Of a DNA stretch of 64,000 nt, positions 52,773-61,157 are shown piece by piece. A model generated the notes under the pieces. It was given only the letters and a program-made list of their open reading frames with translations. It searched no databases and was not told where the DNA came from. Where the stretch lies: the NCBI RefSeq assembly GCF_018130165.1, contig NZ_JAFCLZ010000004.1, forward strand, positions 62,001 to 126,000, written 5' to 3'. Each line of letters opens with the position of its first letter. Position 1 is the first letter of the stretch. A program made the translations under genes and the position numbers. The stretch comes from Bradyrhizobium sp. JYMT SZCCT0180. GTDB taxonomy: Bacteria; Pseudomonadota; Alphaproteobacteria; Rhizobiales; Xanthobacteraceae.

Positions 52773-53039
52773 TCAGTGCACGCTGACGGCCTGCAATTCG
52801 TTGCTCCATGCATTGGCGACCGCCGCCTCGCGGCTGTCGGTCAGCATGATCGGGGTACCGTCGGCGGCATGCAGCGCGAACAGTTTCAGTCCTGGCGCGA
52901 TCTTCGGCGCCTGCGGAAACAGCCCGGGCACGTCCTCGGAACGGACCTGCTTTACGTAGGCGATATGGCCCTCGCCAAGATGGGCCAGCGCCTCAACAGA
53001 AACCTTTTCAGCTTCGAACGTCACACTCACATCACTCAT
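52773..53039 (-). CDS. DUF1150 family protein
   Basis: This 88-residue protein has VSVEALAHLGEGHIAYVKQV, DVPGLFPQAPKIAPGLKLFA and LHAADGTPIMLTDSREAAVA, the single-domain DUF1150 pattern. The family is almost always found next to small heat-shock genes in alphaproteobacteria, as it is here after the hsp20 gene (50 bp gap). Its function is not known. It is probably expressed from the hsp20 heat-shock promoter and is followed by the terminator at 52610-52657. Confidence 0.9.
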   Translation of the reverse strand: MSDVSVTFEAEKVSVEALAHLGEGHIAYVKQVRSEDVPGLFPQAPKIAPGLKLFALHAADGTPIMLTDSREAAVANAWSNELQAVSVH

Positions 53040-53089
53040 GGTCTCGACTCCTCTATGAGACTAAGCGGTCGAGTCCGCTCCTCGTTCCA

Positions 53090-53515
53090 TTATTCGTGTT
53101 CATTGATAGCGATTGTCTTAACGACCCTTTCAGGTTCCGGCCTGGCAAGGTCGATCGACAACAGCCCGTTCTTCAAATCCGCGCCCAGCACCTGCATCCC
53201 CTCCGCCAGCACGAAGGTGCGCTGGAAGTGGCGCGCGGCGATGCCGCGATGGATGTATTGCCGGGCCTTGTCGTCCTGCTGACGGCCGCGGATCACCAGC
53301 TGGTTTTCCTCAATGGTCACATCGAGTTGGTCACGGGTAAACCCGGCGACCGCCAGCGTGATGCGCAAGCGTTCGGGTTGCCCATTGCTGCGGTCGCAGC
53401 GCTCGATGTTGTAGGGAGGATAGCCGTCGGCGCCTTTGACGACGCGATCGAGCGCACGCTCAATTTCGTCGAACCCAAGCAGGAACGGACTGGATAACGA
53501 TGGAACACGAGACAT
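53090..53515 (-). CDS. Small heat-shock protein (Hsp20/IbpA family)
   Basis: This 141-residue chaperone holds unfolding proteins. It begins MSRVPSLSSPFLLGFDEIER, then the alpha-crystallin domain (about residues 40-125: YPPYNIERCDRSNGQPERLR, ITLAVAGFTRDQLDVTIEEN, QLVIRGRQQDDKARQYIHRG, IAARHFQRTFVLAEGMQVLG). GLLSIDLARPEPERVVKTI contains the end of the domain and a short tail. I chose the ATG at 53515 because a Shine-Dalgarno AGAGGA at 53523-53528 lies seven bases upstream. That element is folded into a ROSE-type hairpin. The sigma-32 promoter is at 53601-53630. Confidence 0.95.
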   Translation of the reverse strand: MSRVPSLSSPFLLGFDEIERALDRVVKGADGYPPYNIERCDRSNGQPERLRITLAVAGFTRDQLDVTIEENQLVIRGRQQDDKARQYIHRGIAARHFQRTFVLAEGMQVLGADLKNGLLSIDLARPEPERVVKTIAINEHE

Positions 53516-53594
53516 TACAAAGTCCTCTCGAAGCGACTTTGAGGGGCCCTTGCGGCACCCCATGCGACCGGCCGGCGGGTTTGCTGACCGGTCA
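53516..53594 (-). ncRNA. ROSE-type RNA thermometer in the hsp20 leader
   Basis: The last hairpin (53519-53540) is AAAGTC-G-CTTCGAGAG-GACTTT in the mRNA sense. The UCGCU stretch (53532-53536) matches the conserved UYGCU of ROSE elements and pairs with the AGAGGA ribosome-binding site around a single bulged G (53534). A second hairpin just upstream has GGGGUGCC-GCAA-GGGCCCC with a GNRA loop. A leader of about 79 bases from the predicted start fits ROSE elements known in Bradyrhizobium. At low temperature the binding site is masked, and heat would open it. Confidence 0.85.
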
Positions 53595-53600
53595 AACAAC

Positions 53601-53630
53601 AATATGGGGGTGATTTGGGGAGGGTTCAAG
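53601..53630 (-). promoter_or_regulatory. Sigma-32-like heat-shock promoter of hsp20
   Basis: On the minus strand CTTGAA (53630-53625) is followed by 14 bases and then CCCCCATATT (53610-53601). This agrees with the heat-shock consensus CTTGAA-N13/15-CCCCAT-T. Transcription would start near 53594, which gives the 79-base ROSE leader. Confidence 0.85.
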
Positions 53631-53679
53631 CCGCTCCAGGCGCTGCGTAAATCGGCCGCGCCGCCGCGGGATGACAGGG

Positions 53680-54771
53680 TTAATCACCCACCCGCTTGCG
53701 GCCATCGGCGGTAAATAGATGCAGTTTGTCTGCTGGTGCCACCGCCCTGATTCGCTCGCCAATGGCGGGGCCGATGGCGCCGGGAATCCGCACGATCACC
53801 TCGCCGGGCGGCAGTTCCCCGGGGTTGGCGGCCACGGCCTGCGTCTCGTTCTGCCGAGCGCCGTAGATGAAGGTTTCGGCCCCCACGTGCTCGATCGCCT
53901 CGACGGTGAGGCCAAGTGCCACACCGCCGCCGACGGCCTCATTTGAGATGACGAAGTCTTCGGGACGGATTCCGAGGATGGCGGCCTCGTTGAGCCTGAC
54001 GTCGCCGGCCAGTTGCGATTTGAGTTCATCGGACCGCAGCGGCATCAGGTTCATCGGTGGCGCTCCGATGAACGAGGCGACGAAGGTGGTTGCGGGCTTC
54101 TGATAGATGTCGAGCGGATTGCCGATCTGTTCGACCTGGCCGGCATTCATCACGACAAGGATGTCGGCCAGCGTCATCGCCTCGAGCTGATCGTGGGTGA
54201 CGTAAATCGCCGTGGTGGAGAGGCGGCGCTGCAGTTTGCGGATCTCGACCCGCATCGCGATGCGCAGCTTGGCGTCGAGGTTCGACAGCGGCTCGTCGAA
54301 CAGAAACACTTTCGGTTGCCGCACGATCGCGCGCCCCATCGCCACGCGCTGGCGCTGGCCGCCGGACAATTGCCGCGGCTTGCGTTCGAGCATGGCGCCG
54401 AGTTCGAGGATGCGCGCGGCTTCCTCGACGCGGGTCTTAATCTCGGGCTCGGGCATGCCGCGGTTGCGCAGGCCGTAGGCCATGTTGTTGTAGACGCTCA
54501 TGTGCGGGTAGAGCGCGTAGTTCTGGAACACCATCGCGATGTCGCGGTCGGCCGGCTCGATCTGGTTGACGATACGGCCGCCGATATCGATCTCGCCGCC
54601 GGTTATCGTTTCCAGTCCCGCGACCATCCGCAGCAGCGTGGACTTGCCGCAGCCGGAAGGGCCGACCAGCACGCAGAACTGGCCGTCGCCGACGTCAAAT
54701 TCGATGCCCTTGATGGCTTCGAAGCCACCGGCATAGGTCTTGCGGACGTTACGCAGCGTTACGTTAGCCAT
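53680..54771 (-). CDS. ugpC: Glycerol-3-phosphate ABC transporter ATP-binding protein
   Basis: This 363-residue ATPase of the CUT1 family has Walker [21 protein letters not shown], signature [20 protein letters not shown] and Walker [17 protein letters not shown], followed by the H-loop [17 protein letters not shown]. The C-terminal TOBE-type regulatory domain (about residues 240-360) includes [15 protein letters not shown] and [19 protein letters not shown]. It is the last gene of ugpBAEC on the minus strand, 36 bp after ugpE. Import of sn-glycerol-3-phosphate or related organophosphates is inferred from operon order and the binding protein. MalK-type sugar use is an alternative. Confidence 0.93.
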   Translation of the reverse strand: MANVTLRNVRKTYAGGFEAIKGIEFDVGDGQFCVLVGPSGCGKSTLLRMVAGLETITGGEIDIGGRIVNQIEPADRDIAMVFQNYALYPHMSVYNNMAYGLRNRGMPEPEIKTRVEEAARILELGAMLERKPRQLSGGQRQRVAMGRAIVRQPKVFLFDEPLSNLDAKLRIAMRVEIRKLQRRLSTTAIYVTHDQLEAMTLADILVVMNAGQVEQIGNPLDIYQKPATTFVASFIGAPPMNLMPLRSDELKSQLAGDVRLNEAAILGIRPEDFVISNEAVGGGVALGLTVEAIEHVGAETFIYGARQNETQAVAANPGELPPGEVIVRIPGAIGPAIGERIRAVAPADKLHLFTADGRKRVGD

Positions 54772-54807
54772 TTACGTTGCCTTGGGTCACCAGCGCCACT
54801 CGCTTCC

Positions 54808-55656
54808 TCACTTTTCCGTCTCGACCAGTCCGCGCACGAACAGGCGCTGCATGAACACGACCACCGCGACCGGCGGCAGCATCGCGAGGATGGCGGTCGC
54901 CATCGCAAGCTGCCATTCAGCCAGCTCGTCGGTCGTGTACAGCATCTTCTTGATGCCGGTGACGATGGTCTGCATCGAATCCTGGGTGGTGATCAGAAGC
55001 GGCCACAGATACTGGTTCCAGCCATAGATGAACTGGATCACGAACAGCGCCGCGATCGTCGTTACCGACAGCGGCAGCAGCGTATCCCAGAAGAAGCGGA
55101 ACGGGCCCGCACCGTCGATCCGCGATGCTTCCAGCAATTCCTCAGGAACCGTCATGAAGAATTGCCGGAACAGCAGCGTTCCGGTGGCGGACGCGATCAG
55201 CGGCATGATCAGTCCGGCATAGGTGTCGAGCATCTTGAGGTCGGCGACCACCTTGTAAGTCGGATAGATGCGTACCTCGACCGGCAGCATCAGCGTGACG
55301 AAGATGATCCAGAATGCGGTCTTGCGGAACGGGAAGCGGAAATACACCACGGCGTAGGCCGACAGGATCGAGATGAAGATCTTGCCGATCGCGATGCCGA
55401 GCGCCGAGATGAAGGAGTTCATCAGCATGTGGCCGACCGGCTCGCGGCTGGTCCGCGATCCGCCGACGAATATCGCGCGGTAGTAGTTTTCCAGCGTCTG
55501 GCTGCCGGGCGTCAGCGGCATGCTGCCGCCGACCACTGTCGCGGCGTCGTGGGTGGACGCGATCATGGCCAGATAGACCGGAAAGGCGACGATGAAGACG
55601 CCGAGCGTCAGGATCGCGTAGGCGATGATGTCGTTGAGCGGGCGGTGCTCGACCAT
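54808..55656 (-). CDS. ugpE: Glycerol-3-phosphate ABC transporter permease UgpE
   Basis: This 282-residue permease has six predicted membrane helices, with the CUT1 EAA loop as ELLEASRIDGAGPFRFFWDT at about residues 190-209. The first helix region IIAYAILTLGVFIVAFPVYL and ending MQRLFVRGLVETEK (VKG/VRG ending) are typical of MalG/UgpE. The ATG at 55656 overlaps the ugpA stop by one base (TGATG), which decides the start. It pairs with UgpA. Confidence 0.94.
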   Translation of the reverse strand: MVEHRPLNDIIAYAILTLGVFIVAFPVYLAMIASTHDAATVVGGSMPLTPGSQTLENYYRAIFVGGSRTSREPVGHMLMNSFISALGIAIGKIFISILSAYAVVYFRFPFRKTAFWIIFVTLMLPVEVRIYPTYKVVADLKMLDTYAGLIMPLIASATGTLLFRQFFMTVPEELLEASRIDGAGPFRFFWDTLLPLSVTTIAALFVIQFIYGWNQYLWPLLITTQDSMQTIVTGIKKMLYTTDELAEWQLAMATAILAMLPPVAVVVFMQRLFVRGLVETEK

Positions 55657-56537
55657 CAGTATTGCACCTTGCGCTCGATATATTTGAACTGGACCGCGGT
55701 CAGCGCGATCACGATCACCATCAGCACCACTGACTGCGCGGCTGAGCCGCCGAGATCGCCGCCGAGCCGTCCGTCGGCAAACACCTTGTAGACCATCGTG
55801 GTGGTGGCACCGGCCGGGCCACCGCCGGTGACCGCGTCGATGATGCCAAACGTGTCGAAGAAGACGTAGACGACATTGACGACCAGAAGAAAGAACGTCG
55901 TCGGCGACAGCAGGGGAAAGACGATGGTCCAGAACCGCCGCATCGGGCCGGCGCCATCGATCGCGCCGGCTTCCAGCACGCTCTTGGGGATCGATTGCAG
56001 GCCGGCCAGGAAGAACAGGAAATTGTAGGAGATCTGCTTCCACACCGCGGCCATCACCACGAGGGTCATGGCGTGGTTGCCGTTGAGCAGCGGATTCCAG
56101 TCGAAATTCATCCAGCGGAGCGGCCGCGCCAGTGTGCCGAGCGAGGGATGGAACATGAAGATCCAGAGCACGCCGGCGACCGCGGGCGCCACCGCATAGG
56201 GCCAGATCATCAGCGTCTTGTAGGTGCCGGCCGCCTTGAGGTTCTTGTCGGCCTGGGTTGCGAACAACAGCGCAATGGAAAGCGACAACGCCGCGACCAG
56301 CGACGAGAAGATCACCGTCGTCAGCATCGACTTGTAATATTCAGGCTGCGCGAAAAGGGTCAGGTAATTTTCCAGCCCGACGAATTCGGACGTCAGTCCA
56401 AACGCGTCCTCGCGCTTGAAGGATTGAAAGACCGCCTGGCTCGCCGGCCAGTAGAAGAATACGAATGTGATGATGAGCTGCGGCACAAGCAGCAGGTATG
56501 GCAGCAGCTTGTTATTGAAGACGACCGACTTTTCCAT
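55656..56537 (-). CDS. ugpA: Glycerol-3-phosphate ABC transporter permease UgpA
   Basis: This 293-residue permease begins with [20 protein letters not shown] (first helix) and [20 protein letters not shown]. The EAA loop is [20 protein letters not shown] (about residues 183-202), followed by the [20 protein letters not shown] helix. It ends with the MalF-like [12 protein letters not shown]. The ATG at 56537 lies 64 bp downstream of the ugpB stop; that gap has the hairpin at 56563-56589. It forms the heterodimeric channel with UgpE. Confidence 0.95.
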   Translation of the reverse strand: MEKSVVFNNKLLPYLLLVPQLIITFVFFYWPASQAVFQSFKREDAFGLTSEFVGLENYLTLFAQPEYYKSMLTTVIFSSLVAALSLSIALLFATQADKNLKAAGTYKTLMIWPYAVAPAVAGVLWIFMFHPSLGTLARPLRWMNFDWNPLLNGNHAMTLVVMAAVWKQISYNFLFFLAGLQSIPKSVLEAGAIDGAGPMRRFWTIVFPLLSPTTFFLLVVNVVYVFFDTFGIIDAVTGGGPAGATTTMVYKVFADGRLGGDLGGSAAQSVVLMVIVIALTAVQFKYIERKVQY

Positions 56538-56562
56538 TCAGGACGCTGTGATGCCAGAGGTG

Positions 56563-56589
56563 CTCCCTCTCCGAAAGGCGGAGAGGGAG
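56563..56589. repeat. Hairpin in the ugpB-ugpA intercistronic gap
   Basis: CTCCCTCTCCG at 56563-56573 and CGGAGAGGGAG at 56579-56589 form a perfect 11-bp stem with a 5-base loop. It lies between the binding-protein gene and the permease genes, the place where a stabilising hairpin keeps the upstream mRNA at higher level. It is also like the repeat family at 30211 and 30752. Confidence 0.8.
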
Positions 56590-56601
56590 TCTTCGCCGAT
56601 C

Positions 56602-57915
56602 CTATTTGGCCGTCTTTTCGAACGTCCGCAACATCGCATTGCCGCGCGCGACCGCGGCGTCGAGGGCTTCCTGGGCGGTCTTCTTGCCAGCCAGCGCCGC
56701 TTCCAGTTCCTCGGCCCAGAGATCGCGCATCTGCACCATGTTGCCGAAGCGCAGGCCGCGCGAATTCTCGGTCGGCTCCTTGTTGGTGAGTTCTTTCAGT
56801 GGCGTCTGCAGGACGGGGTTTTTCTCGTAGAAGCCGTCCGCCTTGGTTTTTTCATAGGCTGCCTTGGTGATCGGCAGGTAGCCGGACTTCTGGTGCAGGT
56901 CGGCCTGACGGTTGGTGTCGGACAGGAACGTGAAGAACTTGGCGACGCCCTTGTACTCCTCAGGCTTCTTGCCGCCCATCACCCACAGCGAAGCGCCGCC
57001 GATGATCGAGTTCTGCGGAGCTCCGGCGGCATCAGGGTAATAGGGCATCGGCGCCGAGGTGAAGTCGAACTTGGCGGTGCTCTTGGCGGTGGCGTAATAG
57101 CCCGACGAGGTCAGGAAGATCGCGCACTCGCCGGACGCAAAGCGGTTCTCGCTGGCGTTGGCGCGGCCGGCATAGTCGTAGGTCTTGTCCTTCTGCAGGT
57201 CGATCAGGTTCTGCAGATGCTTCACATGCAGCGGCGAGTTGAACGTCAGCACGGTATCGAAGCCGTCGAGGCCGTTGGACTTGGTGCCGATCGGCACGTT
57301 ATGCCAGGCCGAGAACTGTTCGATATGCACCCATGACGCCCACGCATTGGAGAAGCCGCAGGTCGTGTGTCCAGCCGCCTTCAGCTTCTTGGCGGCGTCG
57401 AACACCTCCGGCCAGGTTTTCGGGATCGCGGCGATTCCGGCCTTCTTCAGCTCGTCATTGTTGATCCACATCACCGTCGACGACGAATTGAAGGGGAACG
57501 ACAGCATGTCGCCCTTCGACGTCGAGTAATAACCTGTGATCGCCGGCAGATAGGCCTTGGGGTCGAACGGCTCGTTGGCATCCTTCATCAGCTGGTAGAC
57601 CGGCTTGATGGCGCCGGTGGCGCTCATCATGGTCGCCGTGCCAACCTCGAACACCTGGATGATGTGCGGCGCGGTGCCGGCGCGGAACGCCGCAATGCCG
57701 GCATTCATGGTGTCGGGATAGCTGCCCTTGAAGGTGGGGACGACCTTGTAGTCGGACTGGCTGGCGTTGAAATCCTCGGCAAGCTTGTTGACGATGTCGT
57801 TGTTGCCGCCGGTCATCGCGTGCCACCACTGGATCTCGGTCGCAGCGTAGGCAGGCGTGGCGAGCGCAAGCGCAACAGTCACGCTCGCCGCTACGCCGAA
57901 TTGTCGAAATGCCAT
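56602..57915 (-). CDS. ugpB: Glycerol-3-phosphate ABC transporter substrate-binding protein UgpB
   Basis: This 437-residue periplasmic binding protein has a Sec signal peptide (VAASVTVALALATPAYAATE, cleaved near YAA). It then has TEIQWWHAMTGGNNDIVNKL, DYKVVPTFKGSYPDTMNAGI, FPFNSSSTVMWINNDELKKA and SIIGGASLWVMGGKKPEEYK, all typical of UgpB. KLAEDFNASQSDYKVV is the motif of the family's N-lobe. The ATG at 57915 (MAFRQFGVAA) has GGAGGGAATTAC upstream. It is the first gene of ugpBAEC, and the operon lacks an adjacent ugpQ phosphodiesterase. Confidence 0.95.
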   Translation of the reverse strand: MAFRQFGVAASVTVALALATPAYAATEIQWWHAMTGGNNDIVNKLAEDFNASQSDYKVVPTFKGSYPDTMNAGIAAFRAGTAPHIIQVFEVGTATMMSATGAIKPVYQLMKDANEPFDPKAYLPAITGYYSTSKGDMLSFPFNSSSTVMWINNDELKKAGIAAIPKTWPEVFDAAKKLKAAGHTTCGFSNAWASWVHIEQFSAWHNVPIGTKSNGLDGFDTVLTFNSPLHVKHLQNLIDLQKDKTYDYAGRANASENRFASGECAIFLTSSGYYATAKSTAKFDFTSAPMPYYPDAAGAPQNSIIGGASLWVMGGKKPEEYKGVAKFFTFLSDTNRQADLHQKSGYLPITKAAYEKTKADGFYEKNPVLQTPLKELTNKEPTENSRGLRFGNMVQMRDLWAEELEAALAGKKTAQEALDAAVARGNAMLRTFEKTAK

Positions 57916-58065
57916 GTAATTCCCTCCAGGTTGGGTCATCATCTTCGTTTCGCGCGATAGCAGCGCCGGATGACGTACAAATGACCGTATAAGCGAAAGC
58001 AGCGTAGGGGGGAAGCGGGCGCCAAGGGAAGCCGGAAAATAGGCTGAGGCGGCTTGTTAGTTATC

Positions 58066-58190
58066 TCGTCGTCCCGGACAAGTGAGCGCAGCGAACGCGA
58101 TCCGGGACCCATACGCCGCGGCGTTGATTTAATGGGCGGTATCAGCCGCCTTTGTTCACCGATGTGGGTCCCGGCGTTCGCCGGGACGAC
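58066..58190. repeat. Composite inverted repeat element
   Basis: TCGTCGTCCCGGAC at 58066 and GGCGTTCGCCGGGACGACCA at the right end are inverse. Further arms GATCCGGGACCCAT/GATGTGGGTCCCGG and GGGCGG/CCGCCT lie inside. It is a relative of 41291-41418, located between ugpB and the CoA transferase gene. Confidence 0.87.
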
Positions 58191-58198
58191 CAATGTAG

Positions 58199-59401
58199 CT
58201 AGCGCTTCCGCTCTGAGCCGCAGACCACGCCCTTGGCGACCATCGCCTCGACCTCGCTTTTGGAGTAGCCGAACTCGCCCAGCACCTCGGCGGAGTGCTG
58301 GCTGAATTTCGGTGGGGTCCGGCGCAGGCTCGGCCTGGTTCGCTCCAGGCGAATCGGCGAGGCGACGCCCTTGTACCAGTCCTTTTCGATGACATCGCCG
58401 CGGTGAAGCGTGTGGGCGGCGGTCAGCGCCTGGTCGATCGACTGGACCGGCCCGGCCGGCAGGCCAGCCGCGAGCAGGCGGTCGCACAGCGGCGCGGCAT
58501 CGTGCTGGCTGAACACCGCGGCGAGTTCGGCGCGCAGCGCATCGCGGTTGGCGATGCGGTCCTTGTTGCGGGCAAAGCGCGGATCGGTGCCGAGTTCCGG
58601 CTTGCCGATTTCCTCGGCGAGCTTGCGGAAGGTGCCGTCATTGCCGACGCCGATGAAGATGTTGTCGGTGCGGGTCGGAAAGATCGCATAAGGCACGAGA
58701 TTGGGATGCTCGTTGCCGGTCAGACTCGGCGGCTTGCCATGCATGAAATAATTCGCGGTATGCGGATGCATGATCGCAAGGCCGGTTTCATACAGCGTGG
58801 TCTCGAGGAATTGGCCGAGGCCCGAGCGCTGCCGCTCCGACAGCGCCATCAGGATGCCGATCGCGGCATAAAGCCCGGTGGTGATGTCGACGAGCGGAAC
58901 GCCGATCCGCATCGGGCCGCTCTGCGGCGAACCGGTTGCGGCGATCATGCCGGTCATGGCCTGGATGATCGCGTCATAGCCGGGATTGCCGCCGCGCGGG
59001 CCGTCGCCGCCAAAGCCGGAGATCCGGCAATGCACGAGCTTTGGGAATTTCGCGCGCAGCACGTCGTTGCCGATGCCCCATTTGTCGAGCGTGCCGGGCT
59101 TGAAATTCTCGATCAGGACGTCGGCGGTCTCCAGCATCTTCAACAACACGGCGCGGCCGCCCTCGGAGGCGAGGTCGAGGCCGATCGAACGCTTGTTGCG
59201 GTTGATGCCGACGAAATAGGCCGCGTCCTCCTCATGGAACGGAGGGCCCCAGTCGCGCACCTCGTCACCGGCGGGCGGTTCGACCTTGATCACGTCGGCG
59301 CCGTGGTCGGCGAGGATCTGCGTGCAATAGGGGCCGCCGAGCACGCGCGTGAGATCGATCACGCGCAGGCCGGTCATCGCGCCGGGAGCCGGAGAACTCA
59401 T
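58199..59401 (-). CDS. CaiB/BaiF family CoA transferase
   Basis: This 400-residue family III CoA transferase has LRVIDLTRVLGGPYCTQILA and VIKVEPPAGDEVRDWGP at the N-terminus. DVLIENFKPGTLDKWGIG and FPKLVHCRISGFGGDGPRGG follow. The catalytic Asp sits in GVPLVDITTGLYAAIGILMA, aligned with the Asp of CaiB and formyl-CoA transferase. The C-terminal domain has FPTRTDNIFIGVGNDGTFRK. The substrate is unknown; the gene stands alone, without a lyase or dehydrogenase partner, between a repeat and ohr. Confidence 0.9.
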   Translation of the reverse strand: MSSPAPGAMTGLRVIDLTRVLGGPYCTQILADHGADVIKVEPPAGDEVRDWGPPFHEEDAAYFVGINRNKRSIGLDLASEGGRAVLLKMLETADVLIENFKPGTLDKWGIGNDVLRAKFPKLVHCRISGFGGDGPRGGNPGYDAIIQAMTGMIAATGSPQSGPMRIGVPLVDITTGLYAAIGILMALSERQRSGLGQFLETTLYETGLAIMHPHTANYFMHGKPPSLTGNEHPNLVPYAIFPTRTDNIFIGVGNDGTFRKLAEEIGKPELGTDPRFARNKDRIANRDALRAELAAVFSQHDAAPLCDRLLAAGLPAGPVQSIDQALTAAHTLHRGDVIEKDWYKGVASPIRLERTRPSLRRTPPKFSQHSAEVLGEFGYSKSEVEAMVAKGVVCGSERKR

Positions 59402-59556
59402 GGAAAGAACCTTCGCTCAAGTAAGACCAATGGAATTCCTGAGCTAGCGGTCTTCGGGCGCGGCGGCAATGCCCGCCCGCGCACAGGCGCATGCGGAGAC
59501 AGAAGACGCGCGAAAACGGCCCGCGGCTTGTTGCAGCGGGCCGTTCGACGCGGCCG

Positions 59557-59985
59557 TTACACCACGGTCAGGCGCACATCCACATTGCCGCGGGTGGCGT
59601 TGGAATACGGGCAAACCTGGTGGGCCTTCTGGACCAGTGCTTCGGCGTCGGCGCGGGCAAGGCCGGGCAGGGAAACGGCGAGGTCGATATCAAGGCCGAA
59701 GCCGCCTTCCGAGCGCGGGCCGATGCCGACGGTGGAGGTCACGGAGGCTTCCGCGGGCACCTTCACGCCGCCGCCCTGAGCCGCAACCGCCTTCATCGCG
59801 CCGATGAAACAGGCGGCATAGCCGGCCGCAAACAGCTGTTCGGGATTGTTGCCGGCGCCACCGCCGCCGCCGAGCTCCTTCGGGGTCGCAAGCTTGACGC
59901 TGAAGGCGCCGTCAGCCGTCGAAGCGGTGCCGTCGCGGCCGCCGGTGGCCGTTGCGGTGGTCTTGTAGAGGACTTTCACGGACAT
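59557..59985 (-). CDS. ohr: Organic hydroperoxide resistance protein Ohr
   Basis: This 142-residue thiol peroxidase reduces organic and lipid hydroperoxides using lipoyl-linked electrons. The peroxidatic Cys is in EQLFAAGYAACFIGAMKAVA and the resolving Cys in VQKAHQVCPYSNATRGNVDV near the C-terminus. NPEQLF is a family marker and RSEGGFGLDIDLAVSLPGLA precedes the second Cys. The start ATG at 59985 (MSVKVLYKTT) has GGGAGACC upstream. It is divergent from ohrR across a 162-bp gap with two palindromes. Confidence 0.96.
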   Translation of the reverse strand: MSVKVLYKTTATATGGRDGTASTADGAFSVKLATPKELGGGGGAGNNPEQLFAAGYAACFIGAMKAVAAQGGGVKVPAEASVTSTVGIGPRSEGGFGLDIDLAVSLPGLARADAEALVQKAHQVCPYSNATRGNVDVRLTVV

Positions 59986-60028
59986 GTTGGTCTCCCTTGG
60001 GTTCGGTTTCGATGGTTGTTGTATTGCA

Positions 60029-60043
60029 CACAATTAGATTGTG
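60029..60043. promoter_or_regulatory. Candidate OhrR operator 1
   Basis: CACAAT-TAG-ATTGTG is a perfect 6-bp inverted repeat in the AT-rich gap between ohr and ohrR. It resembles the ACAATT-AATTGT core found at OhrR sites in other alphaproteobacteria. It lies 44 bp upstream of the ohr start codon. Confidence 0.7.
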
Positions 60044-60069
60044 CACAATAGAAAAAATGAAGAGGTCCG

Positions 60070-60080
60070 CAATTTAATTG
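60070..60080. promoter_or_regulatory. Candidate OhrR operator 2
   Basis: CAATT-T-AATTG is a perfect 11-bp palindrome, extended on the right by GTATGCAATTG. It lies about 68 bp before the ohrR start and may serve autoregulation of ohrR. Confidence 0.6.
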
Positions 60081-60147
60081 TATGCAATTGATTAGGCGCG
60101 CCCGCGGCCCTAAATGATCACGGGCGTCCCCACTTGGCGAGGTGCAA

Positions 60148-60603
60148 ATGGCTAGGAAACCGGCGGTCGATCCGCTGCTGCTCGGCAATCAGATCTGTTT
60201 CGCGGTGTATTCCACGGCGCACGCCTTCAACCGCGTCTACAAGCCCCTGCTCGACAAGCTCGGGCTGACCTATCCGCAATATCTCGTGATGATGGTGCTG
60301 TGGGAGCGCGACGGCGTGCCCGTCAAGGACATCGGCGAGAAGCTGTTCCTCGATTCCGGCACGCTGACCCCGCTGCTGAAGCGGATGGAGGCCGCCGAAT
60401 TGATCCGGCGCACGCGCAGCACCGAGGACGAGCGCCAGGTCCTGATCGCACTGACGCCGAAAGGCCAGGCGCTGCGGGAAAAAGCCAAGGCCGTACCGCA
60501 GGGCATTCTGGCGAGCTCGGCGTGCTCGGTGGGGGAGCTGGTGGCGATGAAGAACGAACTGCTCGCGCTGCGCGACAAGTTGAATGCGGCGTTGGGGGAG
60601 TAG
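60148..60603 (+). CDS. ohrR: MarR-family organic-peroxide sensor OhrR
   Basis: This 151-residue winged-helix repressor has the peroxide-sensing Cys in [20 protein letters not shown], near residue 17. The DNA-binding part includes [40 protein letters not shown] and [20 protein letters not shown] (wing). Peroxide oxidises the Cys and releases DNA, inducing ohr. I chose the ATG at 60148 over a GTG at 60142; CGAGG lies just upstream. The divergent ohr gene and the two palindromes support the assignment. It is in one-Cys or two-Cys form depending on a later Cys ([11 protein letters not shown]). Confidence 0.94.
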   Translation: MARKPAVDPLLLGNQICFAVYSTAHAFNRVYKPLLDKLGLTYPQYLVMMVLWERDGVPVKDIGEKLFLDSGTLTPLLKRMEAAELIRRTRSTEDERQVLIALTPKGQALREKAKAVPQGILASSACSVGELVAMKNELLALRDKLNAALGE

Positions 60604-60609
60604 GGGGGC

Positions 60610-60846
60610 TCAGAAGTGTTTCTTTGCAAAAGCCCGGCCGGATCCAGACTTCAGGTATTTCTCGAATGCGATGGCGCGCTGTTCGTCATCGAACGCAATA
60701 TAAGTTCGTAACCGCCAAGGGCGGTACTTCGAGGTATGCGGCACTTCACCGGCATTATGTTTAGCCAGACGAGCGCGCAGGTCATCTGTCATGCCCACGT
60801 AGAAGTGCAGCGAATCCAGACTTTCGAGAATATAGACGTATCGCAC
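60610..60846 (-). CDS. GIY-YIG nuclease superfamily small protein
   Basis: This 78-residue domain shows [20 protein letters not shown], the GIY-YIG motif variant (YVYIL ... FYVGMT), then [40 protein letters not shown] and [12 protein letters not shown]. The Arg and Glu of the active site are present. Small stand-alone GIY-YIG proteins are common, and their target is unknown. It faces ohrR with six bases between the stops and lies close to the tRNA-Ala gene. Confidence 0.9.
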   Translation of the reverse strand: MRYVYILESLDSLHFYVGMTDDLRARLAKHNAGEVPHTSKYRPWRLRTYIAFDDEQRAIAFEKYLKSGSGRAFAKKHF

Positions 60847-60917
60847 GGTCAGCCCTCCACCCCGGAAAGGCAGGATACCGCAGGTGGATAGTCTGTGGAG
60901 TCGCAGAACTTGCGCAG

Positions 60918-61019
60918 CCCGCCGTCGCCCTTCGGGCTATGGCGGGGCAGCCTTCGCTCCCTTCGCTACGATGGACTGCCCGGGCCTGCCCAGCCGAAGC
61001 TCGCGAAGCGAGCGAAGGC
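60918..61019. repeat. Palindromic repeat downstream of tRNA-Ala
   Basis: AGCCTTCGCTCCCTTCGC at 60949-60966 pairs with GCGAAGCGAGCGAAGGCT at 61003-61020 with one mismatch in 18. CCCGCC/GGCGGG and GCCCTTCGGGC arms lie further left. The right arm ends on the last base of the tRNA gene. It probably also serves as the 3' terminator or trailer of tRNA-Ala. Confidence 0.8.
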
Positions 61020-61095
<76 letters not shown>

Positions 61096-61157
61096 TTAAC
61101 CGATCCGCGCGCCTTGGGCGACGCGCAGGCACCCTGAACCACAGTTCAGGGCCGATC

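Noticed and set aside
54013..55791. 592-codon plus-strand open frame over ugpC and ugpE
   Set aside because: His/Asp/Arg-rich composition typical of an antisense shadow of a GC-rich coding region; the ugp genes on the other strand are certain.
58295..59779. 494-codon plus-strand open frame over the CoA transferase gene
   Set aside because: It is antisense to a clear CaiB/BaiF gene, without any recognisable domain.
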